Assembly (NCBI RefSeq): GCF_023284005.1
Contig: NZ_JAKIKS010000046.1
Location: 1 to 39,428, forward strand
DNA: 39,428 nucleotides
DNA from: Shewanella surugensis
GTDB taxonomy: Bacteria; Pseudomonadota; Gammaproteobacteria; Enterobacterales; Shewanellaceae
Direction: 5' to 3'
Below are positions 8,015 through 16,929 of the stretch, one piece after another. The position numbers and the translations under genes are program-made. The notes under the pieces were generated by a model. That model searched no databases. It was not told where the DNA came from and was given only the letters and a program-made list of their open reading frames with translations. Within the stretch, counting starts at the first letter, position 1. Each line of letters opens with the position of its first letter.

Positions 8015-10108
8015 TTAATAATTAGACTGACGTTTCAACTCTATATTATCGACTTTCACTGACTTGAATTTCAAATAAGCATCAAGCTCTATTTTTGTTG
8101 TATTTTTTATTTTGAAAAAATCATTATAAACACAACCTTCTATTTGTGTTTCAGAAACAAATTTATAATGGGCTTTAGTCGATATTTTTGAAGGACTAAA
8201 TGCATTTAAAAACGCACTCAAGCCACCATTAAAGTAGCCGAGGAAAGTCATGTTAGATATATTATCACTCCAACATAGTTTACGTTGATAAGTCAGTGGA
8301 ACAGACGGTAGTGCAAGATAAATACACTTCAAATAAGGATCATTCCCCTCCAAATGATAGATAAAGAAAGTCCCTGCATATTTTCCAAAATATAACTTAG
8401 CATCGCCTCTAGAGAAATAAAAAGTACTATCCGGTGCCATTCTGACAACAAAAGTCACTTCATCTATTTTTTCGCCATCCTTATACACGCTATAAGTTAA
8501 TGTCTCATCCAAAATAAAAGTCGTTAATTGTTCATGAAAAGCTGTCGGTAAGACCGAACTCACCAAAGCCGATTCATCAGGTAAGCCATGAGCATGGTAT
8601 TGATCTTCTTTTCGATAGTGAACAAAAGTGAAAGGTAATGTCTCTGAACCCATAAAGGCCGTCGCTTGCACCTGAAGATGTATATGAGGTTGAGGTGAAT
8701 ATCCTGAGTTACCACATGAACCTAAGTGAGCCCCAGGTTCAACCCACTGACCTTCAAACACAATAATACTCTCTTTTGCAAAATGTGATATTTCAACAAA
8801 ATAACCGCGCTCATCATGAATAATAATCAAGTTTCCCCAATTATTAATGGTATCAACAGCGCCTATTGGATTATCCATTAAGTGTGTCACCACTTTAATC
8901 ACTCGCCCACGAACAGGTGATAATACCGGTTGACCAAAAGCATAATAATCTTCTAATCGAGTGCCCTTATTTTTATAGGTATTATTAGCCTCATCAGTAA
9001 TGACAAAATCATAAGCATAACGCCAAAAACCTTGATGTGTCCACTGTCCGTTAAACCCTTGCCAAACAGACCAAACTCCAGAAAAAGGCAAAGATAAGGT
9101 AATAAAAGTATTTGCAAAACGATCTTTAGCCGTTAAGTAATGATCTAATGTTTCTTCTGGGCTGGAACGAAATACAGTAGGTCTTAGAGGGTAACCCACA
9201 ACGCCTAATACATAGACAAAAGATAACGTGATAAGCGTAAAGGGTAAGGTAAAAACAGGGATCCCATATTGAGCCCAAAACACATTGACAGCATTGATTA
9301 ATAATGTCGATAAGGCGACACCAATAGCCGCCAAAATTAAACTTTTAGGTGATGGGATATTAAAGACACAACCAATGGCGATCGCTATAAGAATATAGTT
9401 AAAGTTATTCATATTATTTAATGATTGTTCCCATGAACCATTAAATAATGAGTTTATTCCACAACCTAATAAAAACCCTAATATAGCCAACATCAATACC
9501 AGCCGAGATTTAAATAATATCAACCCTGAAATTAGTACTCCCGTAATAACATTAGGCATAAACACAATAGATCCCATAGATTTAAAAAATGCATTAACAA
9601 ACCCAGGTAAAAAAACAAAGTCATTATAAATTGTACTAGTGTATAGCCCTTTTACATATAGATTACTCAATCTTGCACTTGCTAGATAGACTAAACTACT
9701 AATAATGACAAAAGGAATACTAAGAACTTGGAGGCCTAAATAATGATAAAATATATTAGCAAGAAAAACTGTTAATAAAAATGATAAAATACTGGCCATC
9801 GCAATGATACTTAATGTCAGTATATTTATCTCAAACAAGTATCCGATAGCCAAACCAGATAATAAAGGATTGTAAGTATAAAAGCCGGACTTCAAATACT
9901 CTTTATTGAATCCAATAAAGTAAGCAAATGCATAAGCAACAATAATAGAAAACAACCCCGACAATGCAGTATTGTAATTAATGAGCCCCACAATAAAAAG
10001 CAATATTCCAGATGCTTTTCCTCGAATAAAAAAAACATCAGAATAACTATTCAACATCGAGTCCATATAAGCAGGCAAACGCCATTTTTTAATATCAATA
10101 GTTATCAT
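8015..10108 (-). CDS. Urea transporter fused to a periplasmic M23-type metallopeptidase domain
   Basis: A 697-residue fusion. Residues about 30-310 form a membrane domain with two internal halves typical of the UT urea-channel family: GLINYNTALSG and GFYTYNPLLSGLAIGYLF in the first, GVLISG...GCGIN...IAIAIGCVF in the second. Residues about 350-500 form an M23/LytM-like domain with candidate zinc ligands His358 and Asp367 (YAYDF), a second core motif VEISHF (His442) and HIHLQV (His475, His477). About 200 unrecognised residues follow. UT proteins passively conduct urea or similar small amides; M23 enzymes cut peptidoglycan cross-links. It is first in the operon, followed after 24 bp by the AAN-repeat TPR gene. 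The ribosome site is weak. Confidence 0.82.
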   Translation of the reverse strand: MITIDIKKWRLPAYMDSMLNSYSDVFFIRGKASGILLFIVGLINYNTALSGLFSIIVAYAFAYFIGFNKEYLKSGFYTYNPLLSGLAIGYLFEINILTLSIIAMASILSFLLTVFLANIFYHYLGLQVLSIPFVIISSLVYLASARLSNLYVKGLYTSTIYNDFVFLPGFVNAFFKSMGSIVFMPNVITGVLISGLILFKSRLVLMLAILGFLLGCGINSLFNGSWEQSLNNMNNFNYILIAIAIGCVFNIPSPKSLILAAIGVALSTLLINAVNVFWAQYGIPVFTLPFTLITLSFVYVLGVVGYPLRPTVFRSSPEETLDHYLTAKDRFANTFITLSLPFSGVWSVWQGFNGQWTHQGFWRYAYDFVITDEANNTYKNKGTRLEDYYAFGQPVLSPVRGRVIKVVTHLMDNPIGAVDTINNWGNLIIIHDERGYFVEISHFAKESIIVFEGQWVEPGAHLGSCGNSGYSPQPHIHLQVQATAFMGSETLPFTFVHYRKEDQYHAHGLPDESALVSSVLPTAFHEQLTTFILDETLTYSVYKDGEKIDEVTFVVRMAPDSTFYFSRGDAKLYFGKYAGTFFIYHLEGNDPYLKCIYLALPSVPLTYQRKLCWSDNISNMTFLGYFNGGLSAFLNAFSPSKISTKAHYKFVSETQIEGCVYNDFFKIKNTTKIELDAYLKFKSVKVDNIELKRQSNY

Positions 10109-10959
10109 TTTGTTTCTTTATCATCTCGAATAACTTCTTTTCAGAATATTAAGAAGGCTAAATATAATGCAGAGACAATATTCCTTATAGAAGTGATTCT
10201 CAATATCAATTAAGTAAAGCAAAAAAAACTAACGTCAAGAACCGTCAAGCCTATCGGAAGAGTTTAAATGATTGTTTTTTATTATTATAAATTAGGATTA
10301 TTAAGTTAATTAAATACTGTAACTGTACTTTTAATTTCAAAATAATTATACAGTTACCATCCAAATTAATAACCCTCACAATTCCCATATCCTCATGAAA
10401 AAAAAGAATTTTAACTGAAAATTAAAGTCACTTTTTGATATCTTTTTACTTTTATGATAATCGAGATTAAATTACGGCCAACCAGAGTTAAGTCAAATTA
10501 AATATCTAAGCGCCTCATTTAAAACCCATTCACTTCCTGCTGAGTGCTGGCATTATTGTCGATATAAAGAGGAGAACTCTTAGTAATAGCCTGCTATTAC
10601 TAAGAATTCCAGCACACAGATAAGGGCAAAAATAGTGGGATTAAGCGACGCGACTTAAACTGAGTTCAGATTATTTATACAAGGCAGAGCTTTTGAAGTG
10701 TCTTTGTTCTCGACTTAGGTTCAAACGTCGTTCTACCTTCCCCATTATCCATGGGGTCGGCGATGACGCAGTAAAAAAATAGCCATAAATACTTTCGATA
10801 TAGAATCACTATTAACGTCAAACATCCGCGAACCACCAAGCTTTTAATCCCAGCTGAATCCTGCATCTTGAAGTATCACGGCTATATCAGGATCGATTGC
10901 TGTAAGCGATAGACTTTTCTTTTTGTTGTAGGCCACTGCCCTGCGTAACCTTAGCCAGA
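10109..10959. other. 851-bp intergenic region upstream of the seven-gene operon
   Basis: No convincing gene. It is AT-rich near the operon start (10109-10500) and should hold the operon promoter, but I found no strong sigma70 match. At 10233-10249 the heptamer CGTCAAG occurs twice, ten bases apart (one helical turn), a possible operator. A hairpin-rich element lies at 10544-10615. An open frame at 10675-10866 has no protein-like features. The 10856-10890 stretch (TGCATCTTGAAGTATCACGG) resembles a sequence I have seen dispersed in Shewanella and Vibrio genomes; that is a recollection, not a search result. Confidence 0.6.
10544..10615. repeat. Nested inverted repeat (structured DNA/RNA element)
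   Basis: An outer pair, GTGCTGG (10544-10550) with CCAGCAC (10609-10615), encloses a perfect 11-bp stem, CTTAGTAATAG (10579-10589) with CTATTACTAAG (10594-10604), with a 4-base loop. The inner stem extends further with one mismatch. There is no U-tract, so it is not a classical terminator. It could be a palindromic repeat unit, a small MITE-like element or a structured RNA. Confidence 0.6.
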
Positions 10960-12270
10960 TCAAAACCAAGTTAACGCAATACTAATAATGAAGCCTGAAA
11001 TAATTAACTGCATCAAACAAAACCCCATAATATCTCGAGCCTTTAAGCCCGCAATCGCTAGAATAGGTAATGCCCAGAAAGGTTGGATCATATTAGTCCA
11101 AGCATCCCCCCAAGCCACTCCCATCGCTACCCGCGCAATATCGGCATTAAGCAATTTCGCTACTGGCAACACAACCGGGGCTTGCACAGCCCACTGACCC
11201 CCGCCAGAGGGAACAAACATATTCACAACCCCAGCACTTAAAAAACTCCAAAAAGGTAACGTCTCCGCATCAGCAATAGCGACAAATCCTTGAGAAATAC
11301 TGACGGCCAACCCAGAGTGGGTCATAACAGCCATAATGCCAGCATAAAAAGGAAATTGTATAATGATCCCCGCGCCCCCTTTTACAGCTTCATTAAGGCT
11401 ATCCAACAAACTTCTGGGTGTTTTATGTAAAATAATCGCAACAGAAAGAAATAAGAAATTAATAATATTTAAATTAATCCCTCCTCCCTGAAAAAAAAAG
11501 TAATAACCCAAATAAACCAACCCCGCAGCACCGATTAAATAAGCCAATACTCGACTATTTTCTAAGCGTTCCGCAGGACGAGTGATATCCACAGGTGTGA
11601 TATCTTTCTCTATCAGTTTATCTTCATCGATAAAAAAGCAGTCTTCTTCCTTAGGCATCATCCCACGATTAACCAAAGGAACAACAATAAATAAAATGCC
11701 CACTAATGCTAAATTAAAACCAGAAAAAATAGTCTCACTGGTACTGATGATCCCAATTGATGATTCGGAAAAATTCCCCGGCGTAGCAATCGTTAACGGA
11801 ATAGACCCCGACAAGCCCCCGTGCCAAACTAAAAACCCAGAATATACGCTCGCGATAAGCAATCGATAATCTACTTTCACTTTACGAGCAAGGGCTTTAG
11901 CAAATAAAACACCGACAACAAGTCCAAACCCCCAATTAATCCAACTCGCAAACAAAGAAACAAAAGTGACTAAGAGTATGGCTTGAGGTGCTGTCTTCGC
12001 TAAACAAGCAATACCATTGAGCCCTTTTTTTATCAATGGGCTACTCGCTAAAATAAAACCAACAATGAGCACTAGGAGCATTTGCATTGAAAACGTCAAC
12101 AAGCCCCAAAAACCATTACCCCAATATTCAATCACTTCAATTAGGGATTTTTGTTCAAAAACAATAGCGGCTATAATCACAACTAGACTAAGAATTAACA
12201 CAAAAATATACGGATCAGGTAAATAGCGATCGACCAGTTTTACTAGTGGTCTAGCTGCATTAGTTAACAT
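10960..12270 (-). CDS. atoE: AtoE-type short-chain fatty acid transporter
   Basis: A 436-residue polytopic membrane protein. The N terminus (LVKLVDRYLPDPYIFVLILSL), the INWGFGLVVG segment, the HGGLSGSIPL motif and the C-terminal NMFVPSGGGQW...WGDAWTNMIQPFWALP block are characteristic of the AtoE short-chain fatty acid carrier family (TIGR00366-type). It is expected to import acetoacetate, butyrate or similar acids. No CoA-transferase genes (atoDA) or thiolase are adjacent, so the ato operon is not reconstituted here. A ribosome site (GGGGAT) lies six bases before the ATG. It is separated by about 400 bp from hemG upstream and 850 bp from the operon downstream, so it is probably monocistronic. 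The family is secure; the substrate is inferred. Confidence 0.85.
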   Translation of the reverse strand: MLTNAARPLVKLVDRYLPDPYIFVLILSLVVIIAAIVFEQKSLIEVIEYWGNGFWGLLTFSMQMLLVLIVGFILASSPLIKKGLNGIACLAKTAPQAILLVTFVSLFASWINWGFGLVVGVLFAKALARKVKVDYRLLIASVYSGFLVWHGGLSGSIPLTIATPGNFSESSIGIISTSETIFSGFNLALVGILFIVVPLVNRGMMPKEEDCFFIDEDKLIEKDITPVDITRPAERLENSRVLAYLIGAAGLVYLGYYFFFQGGGINLNIINFLFLSVAIILHKTPRSLLDSLNEAVKGGAGIIIQFPFYAGIMAVMTHSGLAVSISQGFVAIADAETLPFWSFLSAGVVNMFVPSGGGQWAVQAPVVLPVAKLLNADIARVAMGVAWGDAWTNMIQPFWALPILAIAGLKARDIMGFCLMQLIISGFIISIALTWF

Positions 12271-12673
12271 AGTTATCCCCAGTGAAGAGTAATTAACACT
12301 CGCAAAGTCAGAAAGAGTGACTTATGATTTTCACTCAATATTGATATGAAAAACAGCCAAAAAAAAGCTAACACTGCTCATCATGTCAATTTTAAAAATA
12401 AAATCCCCCATTGGATACAGGCTCAAAAAGAGACTTATACACAAGCGAACAAAAATGACATCGATCAAAAATAGAGAGCGGATAAAGACACGAGATAAAA
12501 ATAGCCCCCCCCCTCATTGACGGTGCAGGATCCAGGTGGAAATGGTCCACTTAAAAGACGCAGAATTGATTTTACAAATCAAAATATTTTCTTCACACTT
12601 TAAAATGCCATAAAGAAAATATGAGTCAGGATGTAGTGACAATTTAATGCTTAAGCATGAATCAATGTATCCA
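12271..12673. other. 403-bp intergenic region between hemG and atoE
   Basis: No gene supported. It should contain the atoE promoter and the hemG transcript end. It holds an uninterrupted run of nine C residues at 12505-12513 and a short palindrome ATGCTTAAGCAT near 12648. An open frame running through it from 12732 is a shadow of hemG with no family features. Confidence 0.5.
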
Positions 12674-13201
12674 TTATTGCTTTGAAAAATCCTCTGCAAA
12701 ACGGTTAACTTGCTCCCAATCAGTAAATTCAAACGTCCCTTTTGTATCGGTCGGACCCTTTGTCACCTTCATGATGAACCGGATCATAAATCGATCAAAA
12801 AAACCGTACTTTGGATAATCAATTTTACCCGCAAAAACGCCTAATAAGCGGGGTCTCCATGAAGACAACTGCAAAAATTTAATCATGTATGGATTAGTCT
12901 CTGGGGTATTTTTACCCGGCTTTCTCGCGACGACATTGACTGTAAAGAAGCCACTGACTTTACTGGCTAATACTTCATAATTTTCATCAATAAATGAATA
13001 AAGCTCAGCTCTATGCTTACCATAGCGAATACTGGCACCAATGAGTATTTTATCAAAATCATTTAATATCATCTTTTTGGCTTCAGTAAGAGGAACTAAA
13101 GTCACATCATGTCCCATTTGAACATTAATCTCTTTTATTTTCTGACAAATAGCCTTGGTTTGACCATCAACAGTAGAATAAATAACGAGTGTTTGACTCA
13201 T
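12674..13201 (-). CDS. hemG: Protoporphyrinogen IX dehydrogenase, flavodoxin type
   Basis: A 175-residue flavodoxin-like protein, about the length of E. coli HemG (181). The N terminus LVIYSTVDGQTKAICQKI is the FMN phosphate loop (T/S-x-D/E-G-Q-T). GASIRYGKH and the insert around NPYMIKF to PKYGFFDRFMIRFIM are typical of HemG rather than of plain flavodoxins. It oxidises protoporphyrinogen IX to protoporphyrin IX in haem synthesis, passing electrons to membrane quinones. It lies 18 bp after trkH in a minus-strand run pepQ-yigZ-trkH-hemG, an order also known from other gammaproteobacteria. A helix-turn hydrophobic C-terminal insert fits peripheral membrane association. Confidence 0.9.
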   Translation of the reverse strand: MSQTLVIYSTVDGQTKAICQKIKEINVQMGHDVTLVPLTEAKKMILNDFDKILIGASIRYGKHRAELYSFIDENYEVLASKVSGFFTVNVVARKPGKNTPETNPYMIKFLQLSSWRPRLLGVFAGKIDYPKYGFFDRFMIRFIMKVTKGPTDTKGTFEFTDWEQVNRFAEDFSKQ

Positions 13202-13219
13202 AAATAAACCTATATTTTA

Positions 13220-14677
13220 TTAGTTACGCCAAAATGTGGGCGTAAACAACACCAGTAAAGTAAAGACCTCTAACCGCCCAAATAGCATCGCCACGATCAA
13301 AACCCACTTAGAACCATCATTAATACTCGCATAATTGCTTGCCACCTCTCCAAGCCCTGGACCTAAGTTATTCAAACAAGCTGCCGTCGCACTAAAAGCT
13401 GTCACATTATCGAGCCCTAACCCCATTAAAATCAGCATACACACGACGAAGACTAATGCATAAGCTGAAAAGAATCCCCAAATGGCATCGATGACTCTAT
13501 CTGGCAGTGCTTTACCGCTCAATTTAATCGAAAAAAGTCCCCTTGGATGCACTAGACGCTTTAACTCCCTAGAGCCTTGTAATAATAATAAAACAACTCG
13601 GATCACTTTGATCCCACCCGCAGTAGATCCCCCGCTCCCACCAATAAAACTAGAAAAAATAAGCAGGATCGGTAAAAAAAGCGGCCACACATGAAAGCTT
13701 TCAATGCTAAAGCCTGCCGTGGTTGAAATTGAAACCGCCTGAAAAACGGCATAATCTAACGTTTCTTCCTTTGAATCATACAATCCACTTTTCATCAGGG
13801 TAATGAATGTTATCGCAACCAGAAACAACTGTATTAATATCAAAGCCTTAAACTCTGCATCCTTAAAGTAAACGCGCAAATTCATTCCGCGACGAGAAAA
13901 AGCAGCAAAATGTAAACTAAAATTTAATGCTGCAATCAATAAAAACACCACACAGGTCATGTTCACAGCCGTACTATTGTAATAGCCAATACTGGCATCA
14001 TGAGTAGAAAATCCGCCAATAGCAATGGTCGAAAATGAGTGACAAATAGCATCAAACATATCCATTCCTGCGAACCGATAACATAATGCACACGCTATCG
14101 TTAATGACACATAGATATACCATAGGGCTTTTGCTGTTTCGGCAATTCTTGGGGTCATTTTATTATCTTTTACAGGACCGGGCATTTCGGCTCGATACAA
14201 CTGCATTCCACCAACGCCCAAAATCGGCAGGATCGCAACGGCTAAAACAATGATCCCCATCCCTCCTAACCATTGTAATAAATGCCGATAAAATAAAATG
14301 GCTTTAGGTAATACGTCGAGCCCCACGATCACTGTCGCCCCCGTCGTCGTTAATGCTGAGAATGATTCAAAAAAACTATCAGTGAGACTTAAATTAGGTT
14401 GACTCGTAAAAATAAAGGGCACCGCCCCTATAGATCCTAGCACCACCCAAAAAAGTACTACCAGTAAGAACCCCTCTCTGGTTTTCAATTCTTTCTTATA
14501 GTGACGATTGGGATACCAAAGTATAAAACCAAAGATAATGCTAAGCATAAAGGCCTTAATAAATGCCATTCCGCCACCATCTTTATAAATAACGGCAACA
14601 CATGCTGAAGGGAGCAAAGACAAAGAAAAGAGTCCGATGAGCAAGCCTGTGATTCTTATAATTGTTCTATATTGCAT
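13220..14677 (-). CDS. trkH: Potassium uptake protein TrkH
   Basis: A 485-residue membrane subunit of the Trk potassium-uptake system, matching the E. coli protein (483). Four pore repeats are visible through their selectivity-loop glycines: TTTGATV, AIGGFSTHD, STTAGFS and NNLGPGLG. The GGMGI and GGSGGSTAGGIKV segments are also characteristic. TrkH forms the ion-conducting pore and is gated by TrkA, which is not in this window. Spacing of 18 bp to both yigZ upstream and hemG downstream indicates one transcript. No truncation or unusual feature is seen. Confidence 0.95.
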   Translation of the reverse strand: MQYRTIIRITGLLIGLFSLSLLPSACVAVIYKDGGGMAFIKAFMLSIIFGFILWYPNRHYKKELKTREGFLLVVLFWVVLGSIGAVPFIFTSQPNLSLTDSFFESFSALTTTGATVIVGLDVLPKAILFYRHLLQWLGGMGIIVLAVAILPILGVGGMQLYRAEMPGPVKDNKMTPRIAETAKALWYIYVSLTIACALCYRFAGMDMFDAICHSFSTIAIGGFSTHDASIGYYNSTAVNMTCVVFLLIAALNFSLHFAAFSRRGMNLRVYFKDAEFKALILIQLFLVAITFITLMKSGLYDSKEETLDYAVFQAVSISTTAGFSIESFHVWPLFLPILLIFSSFIGGSGGSTAGGIKVIRVVLLLLQGSRELKRLVHPRGLFSIKLSGKALPDRVIDAIWGFFSAYALVFVVCMLILMGLGLDNVTAFSATAACLNNLGPGLGEVASNYASINDGSKWVLIVAMLFGRLEVFTLLVLFTPTFWRN

Positions 14678-14695
14678 TCATTCTGTTTTCTTATA

Positions 14696-15310
14696 TTAAT
14701 GAGAAAAATCCGCAACCAAACTACCTTGGCTTATAGTCGCCAAATCGCGATTAAGATCATGTTTAAACGCTTTCGCAATCGCAAACGATACTTTTACTTT
14801 ATCAGTAAACTGCTTATCTTCGATAACGGCATCATATTGTGATAAAAAATATTCCACATCGATTAATTGTCCATACTCACACTCTAGAAAAGCGGGGTAA
14901 CGTAATTGCTTTGTCATCGTTTCAATGGTCTTTAATCCTTGCCTAACACCTGAACTATAAGCACGAACAAGGCCACCTACCCCCAATTTTGTTCCACCAA
15001 AATAACGTACCACAATGGCACCCACTTCCCCAATATTACAACCTTGGAGATGGGCAAGCATGGGTTTTCCAGCACTGCCAGACGGCTCCCCATCATCACT
15101 AAATCCTGAAGATAAAGTCGATTTAGGCTCACCACAAACAAATGCATAACAGTAATGGTTTGCCCCCGGATAGAGGTGTTTAATGCTTGCCAATTGGGTT
15201 TTCATCATTTGAGGCTCTGGGCAATGAAATAAGATTGAAATGAACCGGCTATGTTTAATTTCTTCTTCCACAACACACTCTACAGACGGGATTAAATAAC
15301 GCTCACTCAC
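14696..15310 (-). CDS. yigZ: YigZ / IMPACT-family protein
   Basis: A 204-residue protein of the UPF0029/IMPACT family, the length of E. coli YigZ. The signature FSDDGEPSGSAGKPMLAHLQG followed by VVRYFGGTKLGVGGLVRAY is diagnostic. The C-terminal part (residues about 140-200) is the DUF1949 domain. The biochemical role of the bacterial proteins is not settled; eukaryotic IMPACT regulates the GCN2 kinase. It sits between pepQ (137 bp upstream) and trkH (18 bp downstream), the conserved neighbourhood in enterics, vibrios and Shewanella. Confidence 0.93.
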   Translation of the reverse strand: MSERYLIPSVECVVEEEIKHSRFISILFHCPEPQMMKTQLASIKHLYPGANHYCYAFVCGEPKSTLSSGFSDDGEPSGSAGKPMLAHLQGCNIGEVGAIVVRYFGGTKLGVGGLVRAYSSGVRQGLKTIETMTKQLRYPAFLECEYGQLIDVEYFLSQYDAVIEDKQFTDKVKVSFAIAKAFKHDLNRDLATISQGSLVADFSH

Positions 15311-15447
15311 ATTGTCACCTAAGTCATGACGAGAAAATAAAAGCCATTTCGACTTTATCGTTGAAAATGGCCATGTATGCCCAAGTGATCTAAAAATTCA
15401 AGACCCTGCTAATGTGAGTATATAACGCAATGGATTAGAATATAAGA

Positions 15448-16767
15448 TTAATTCAAACCCAACTCTCGGGTCATATTCTCATTACAGTCCCGATGAACAA
15501 TAACATTGTCTTCTATGCGTATTCCGCCAAAATCACGCAATAGTGCAATGAAATCCCAATTCACCTGAGACTGGCGCTTATCTTGCTTTAATTCAGACAA
15601 TAATGAATCAATAATATATAAACCCGGTTCAATAGTTAGCACTTGATTGACGGCTAATGTGCGTGTACAACGTAAAAATGGATGCGCAGAAGGAGAGGCT
15701 ATATGTGTCCCGATATCATCACTTAAAAAACCACCCACATCATGAACTTGAAGTCCCAACATATGACCTAACCCATGTGGGAAGAAAGCCCGTGTAATCC
15801 CCTGTTCGATTAAGCCTTGTTTATCGCCCGATGCCAACTTGAAATCAAGTAATAGTTGAGCGATTTTATCATGACAAGCTAAATGTAAATCCACATAATT
15901 AACTCCCGGCGCCATCATATCCACAATAGCTCGCTGAAGGTGATCCATTTGTTCCACAAGCTCTTCAAATATATTCTTTTCAAAAGAATAGCTACGCGTA
16001 ATATCAGATGCGTACCCATGAAATTGTGCACCAGCATCAATTAAAAAAGAATGTCGATGATCAGGATTTTGGCGAGCAAGTCCAGTGTAGTGTAAAATAG
16101 CGGCATTTTCATTTAAGGCAATAATATTGCCATAAGGCATTTCATTTTCTGTTTTCCCGACTGCAGATAAATACTCTTGCTGGATTTCAAACTCTGAAGC
16201 ACCATGATAAAAGGCATTTTTGGCCGCCAGATGTCCTGTCACCGCAATACGGTTCGCTTCACGCATGCATACGAGTTCATATTCCGTTTTGACCGTGCGA
16301 TGGTAATGTAGATAATTCATCACCGCACTAGGGTTATGTGATGTCATACCCAGCTCTGAAGCAACATCGATATGTTCACCAATATAGGACCACGACTTAC
16401 GATTTTTTGGCAATAAAGCATCTACATCACCAACTTTTGTCAGCACCTGTATATCAAAATGTTCACACCAAAATGCATCGGGTAAATCCGCCACCTTATG
16501 CCAAAAATCCACAGGTCGATAAAAAATGAGTGTCGGTTTATCAGTACCATTAACCACCAACCAGCAATGAGGGTTATCAATAATAGGTAACCATGCTTTA
16601 AAGTGAGGATTTACTTTAAAAGGATAATCCATATCATCTAAAAATTGACGCTGTGGGCAACCAGAATGGATCACTAACCCCGCAATAGCCTCCCTTGAAA
16701 CAATCTCTGCCACTCTTTGATTCAATAATTTCACATGTTCAGGGTAGTACTGGGCGAGTAAATTCAT
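15448..16767 (-). CDS. pepQ: Xaa-Pro dipeptidase PepQ
   Basis: A 439-residue M24B peptidase, close to E. coli PepQ (443). The five metal ligands are visible: two Asp in [17 protein letters not shown], His in [13 protein letters not shown], Glu in TIEPGLY and Glu in IRIEDNV. It cleaves dipeptides with C-terminal proline; homologues also hydrolyse some organophosphates. A purine-rich ribosome site (AGGAT) lies about nine bases before the start. In related genomes pepQ is commonly divergent from fadBA. Here an extra secreted-protein gene (16930-17886) lies between them. Confidence 0.94.
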   Translation of the reverse strand: MNLLAQYYPEHVKLLNQRVAEIVSREAIAGLVIHSGCPQRQFLDDMDYPFKVNPHFKAWLPIIDNPHCWLVVNGTDKPTLIFYRPVDFWHKVADLPDAFWCEHFDIQVLTKVGDVDALLPKNRKSWSYIGEHIDVASELGMTSHNPSAVMNYLHYHRTVKTEYELVCMREANRIAVTGHLAAKNAFYHGASEFEIQQEYLSAVGKTENEMPYGNIIALNENAAILHYTGLARQNPDHRHSFLIDAGAQFHGYASDITRSYSFEKNIFEELVEQMDHLQRAIVDMMAPGVNYVDLHLACHDKIAQLLLDFKLASGDKQGLIEQGITRAFFPHGLGHMLGLQVHDVGGFLSDDIGTHIASPSAHPFLRCTRTLAVNQVLTIEPGLYIIDSLLSELKQDKRQSQVNWDFIALLRDFGGIRIEDNVIVHRDCNENMTRELGLN

Positions 16768-16929
16768 AATTATTATCCTATTTTAACCAATGTAATATAA
16801 AAAATTGAGTACAGCGTGATCCCTAAACTTAACGCGTAAAGGTAAGCAACCATCAGTTTAACACGGAGATCGATTTTTATTTACAAACAAGCATGTAAAG
16901 CTCAATATCTTGATCATCAGAGTGATGAG

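Noticed and set aside
10675..10866. 63-residue open frame in the large intergenic region
   Set aside because: No ribosome site, no protein-like composition and no recognisable motif; it overlaps a sequence resembling a dispersed repeat.
12514..12732. 72-residue open frame overlapping the 3' end of hemG
   Set aside because: Out-of-frame shadow running into non-coding DNA; no start signal or family features.
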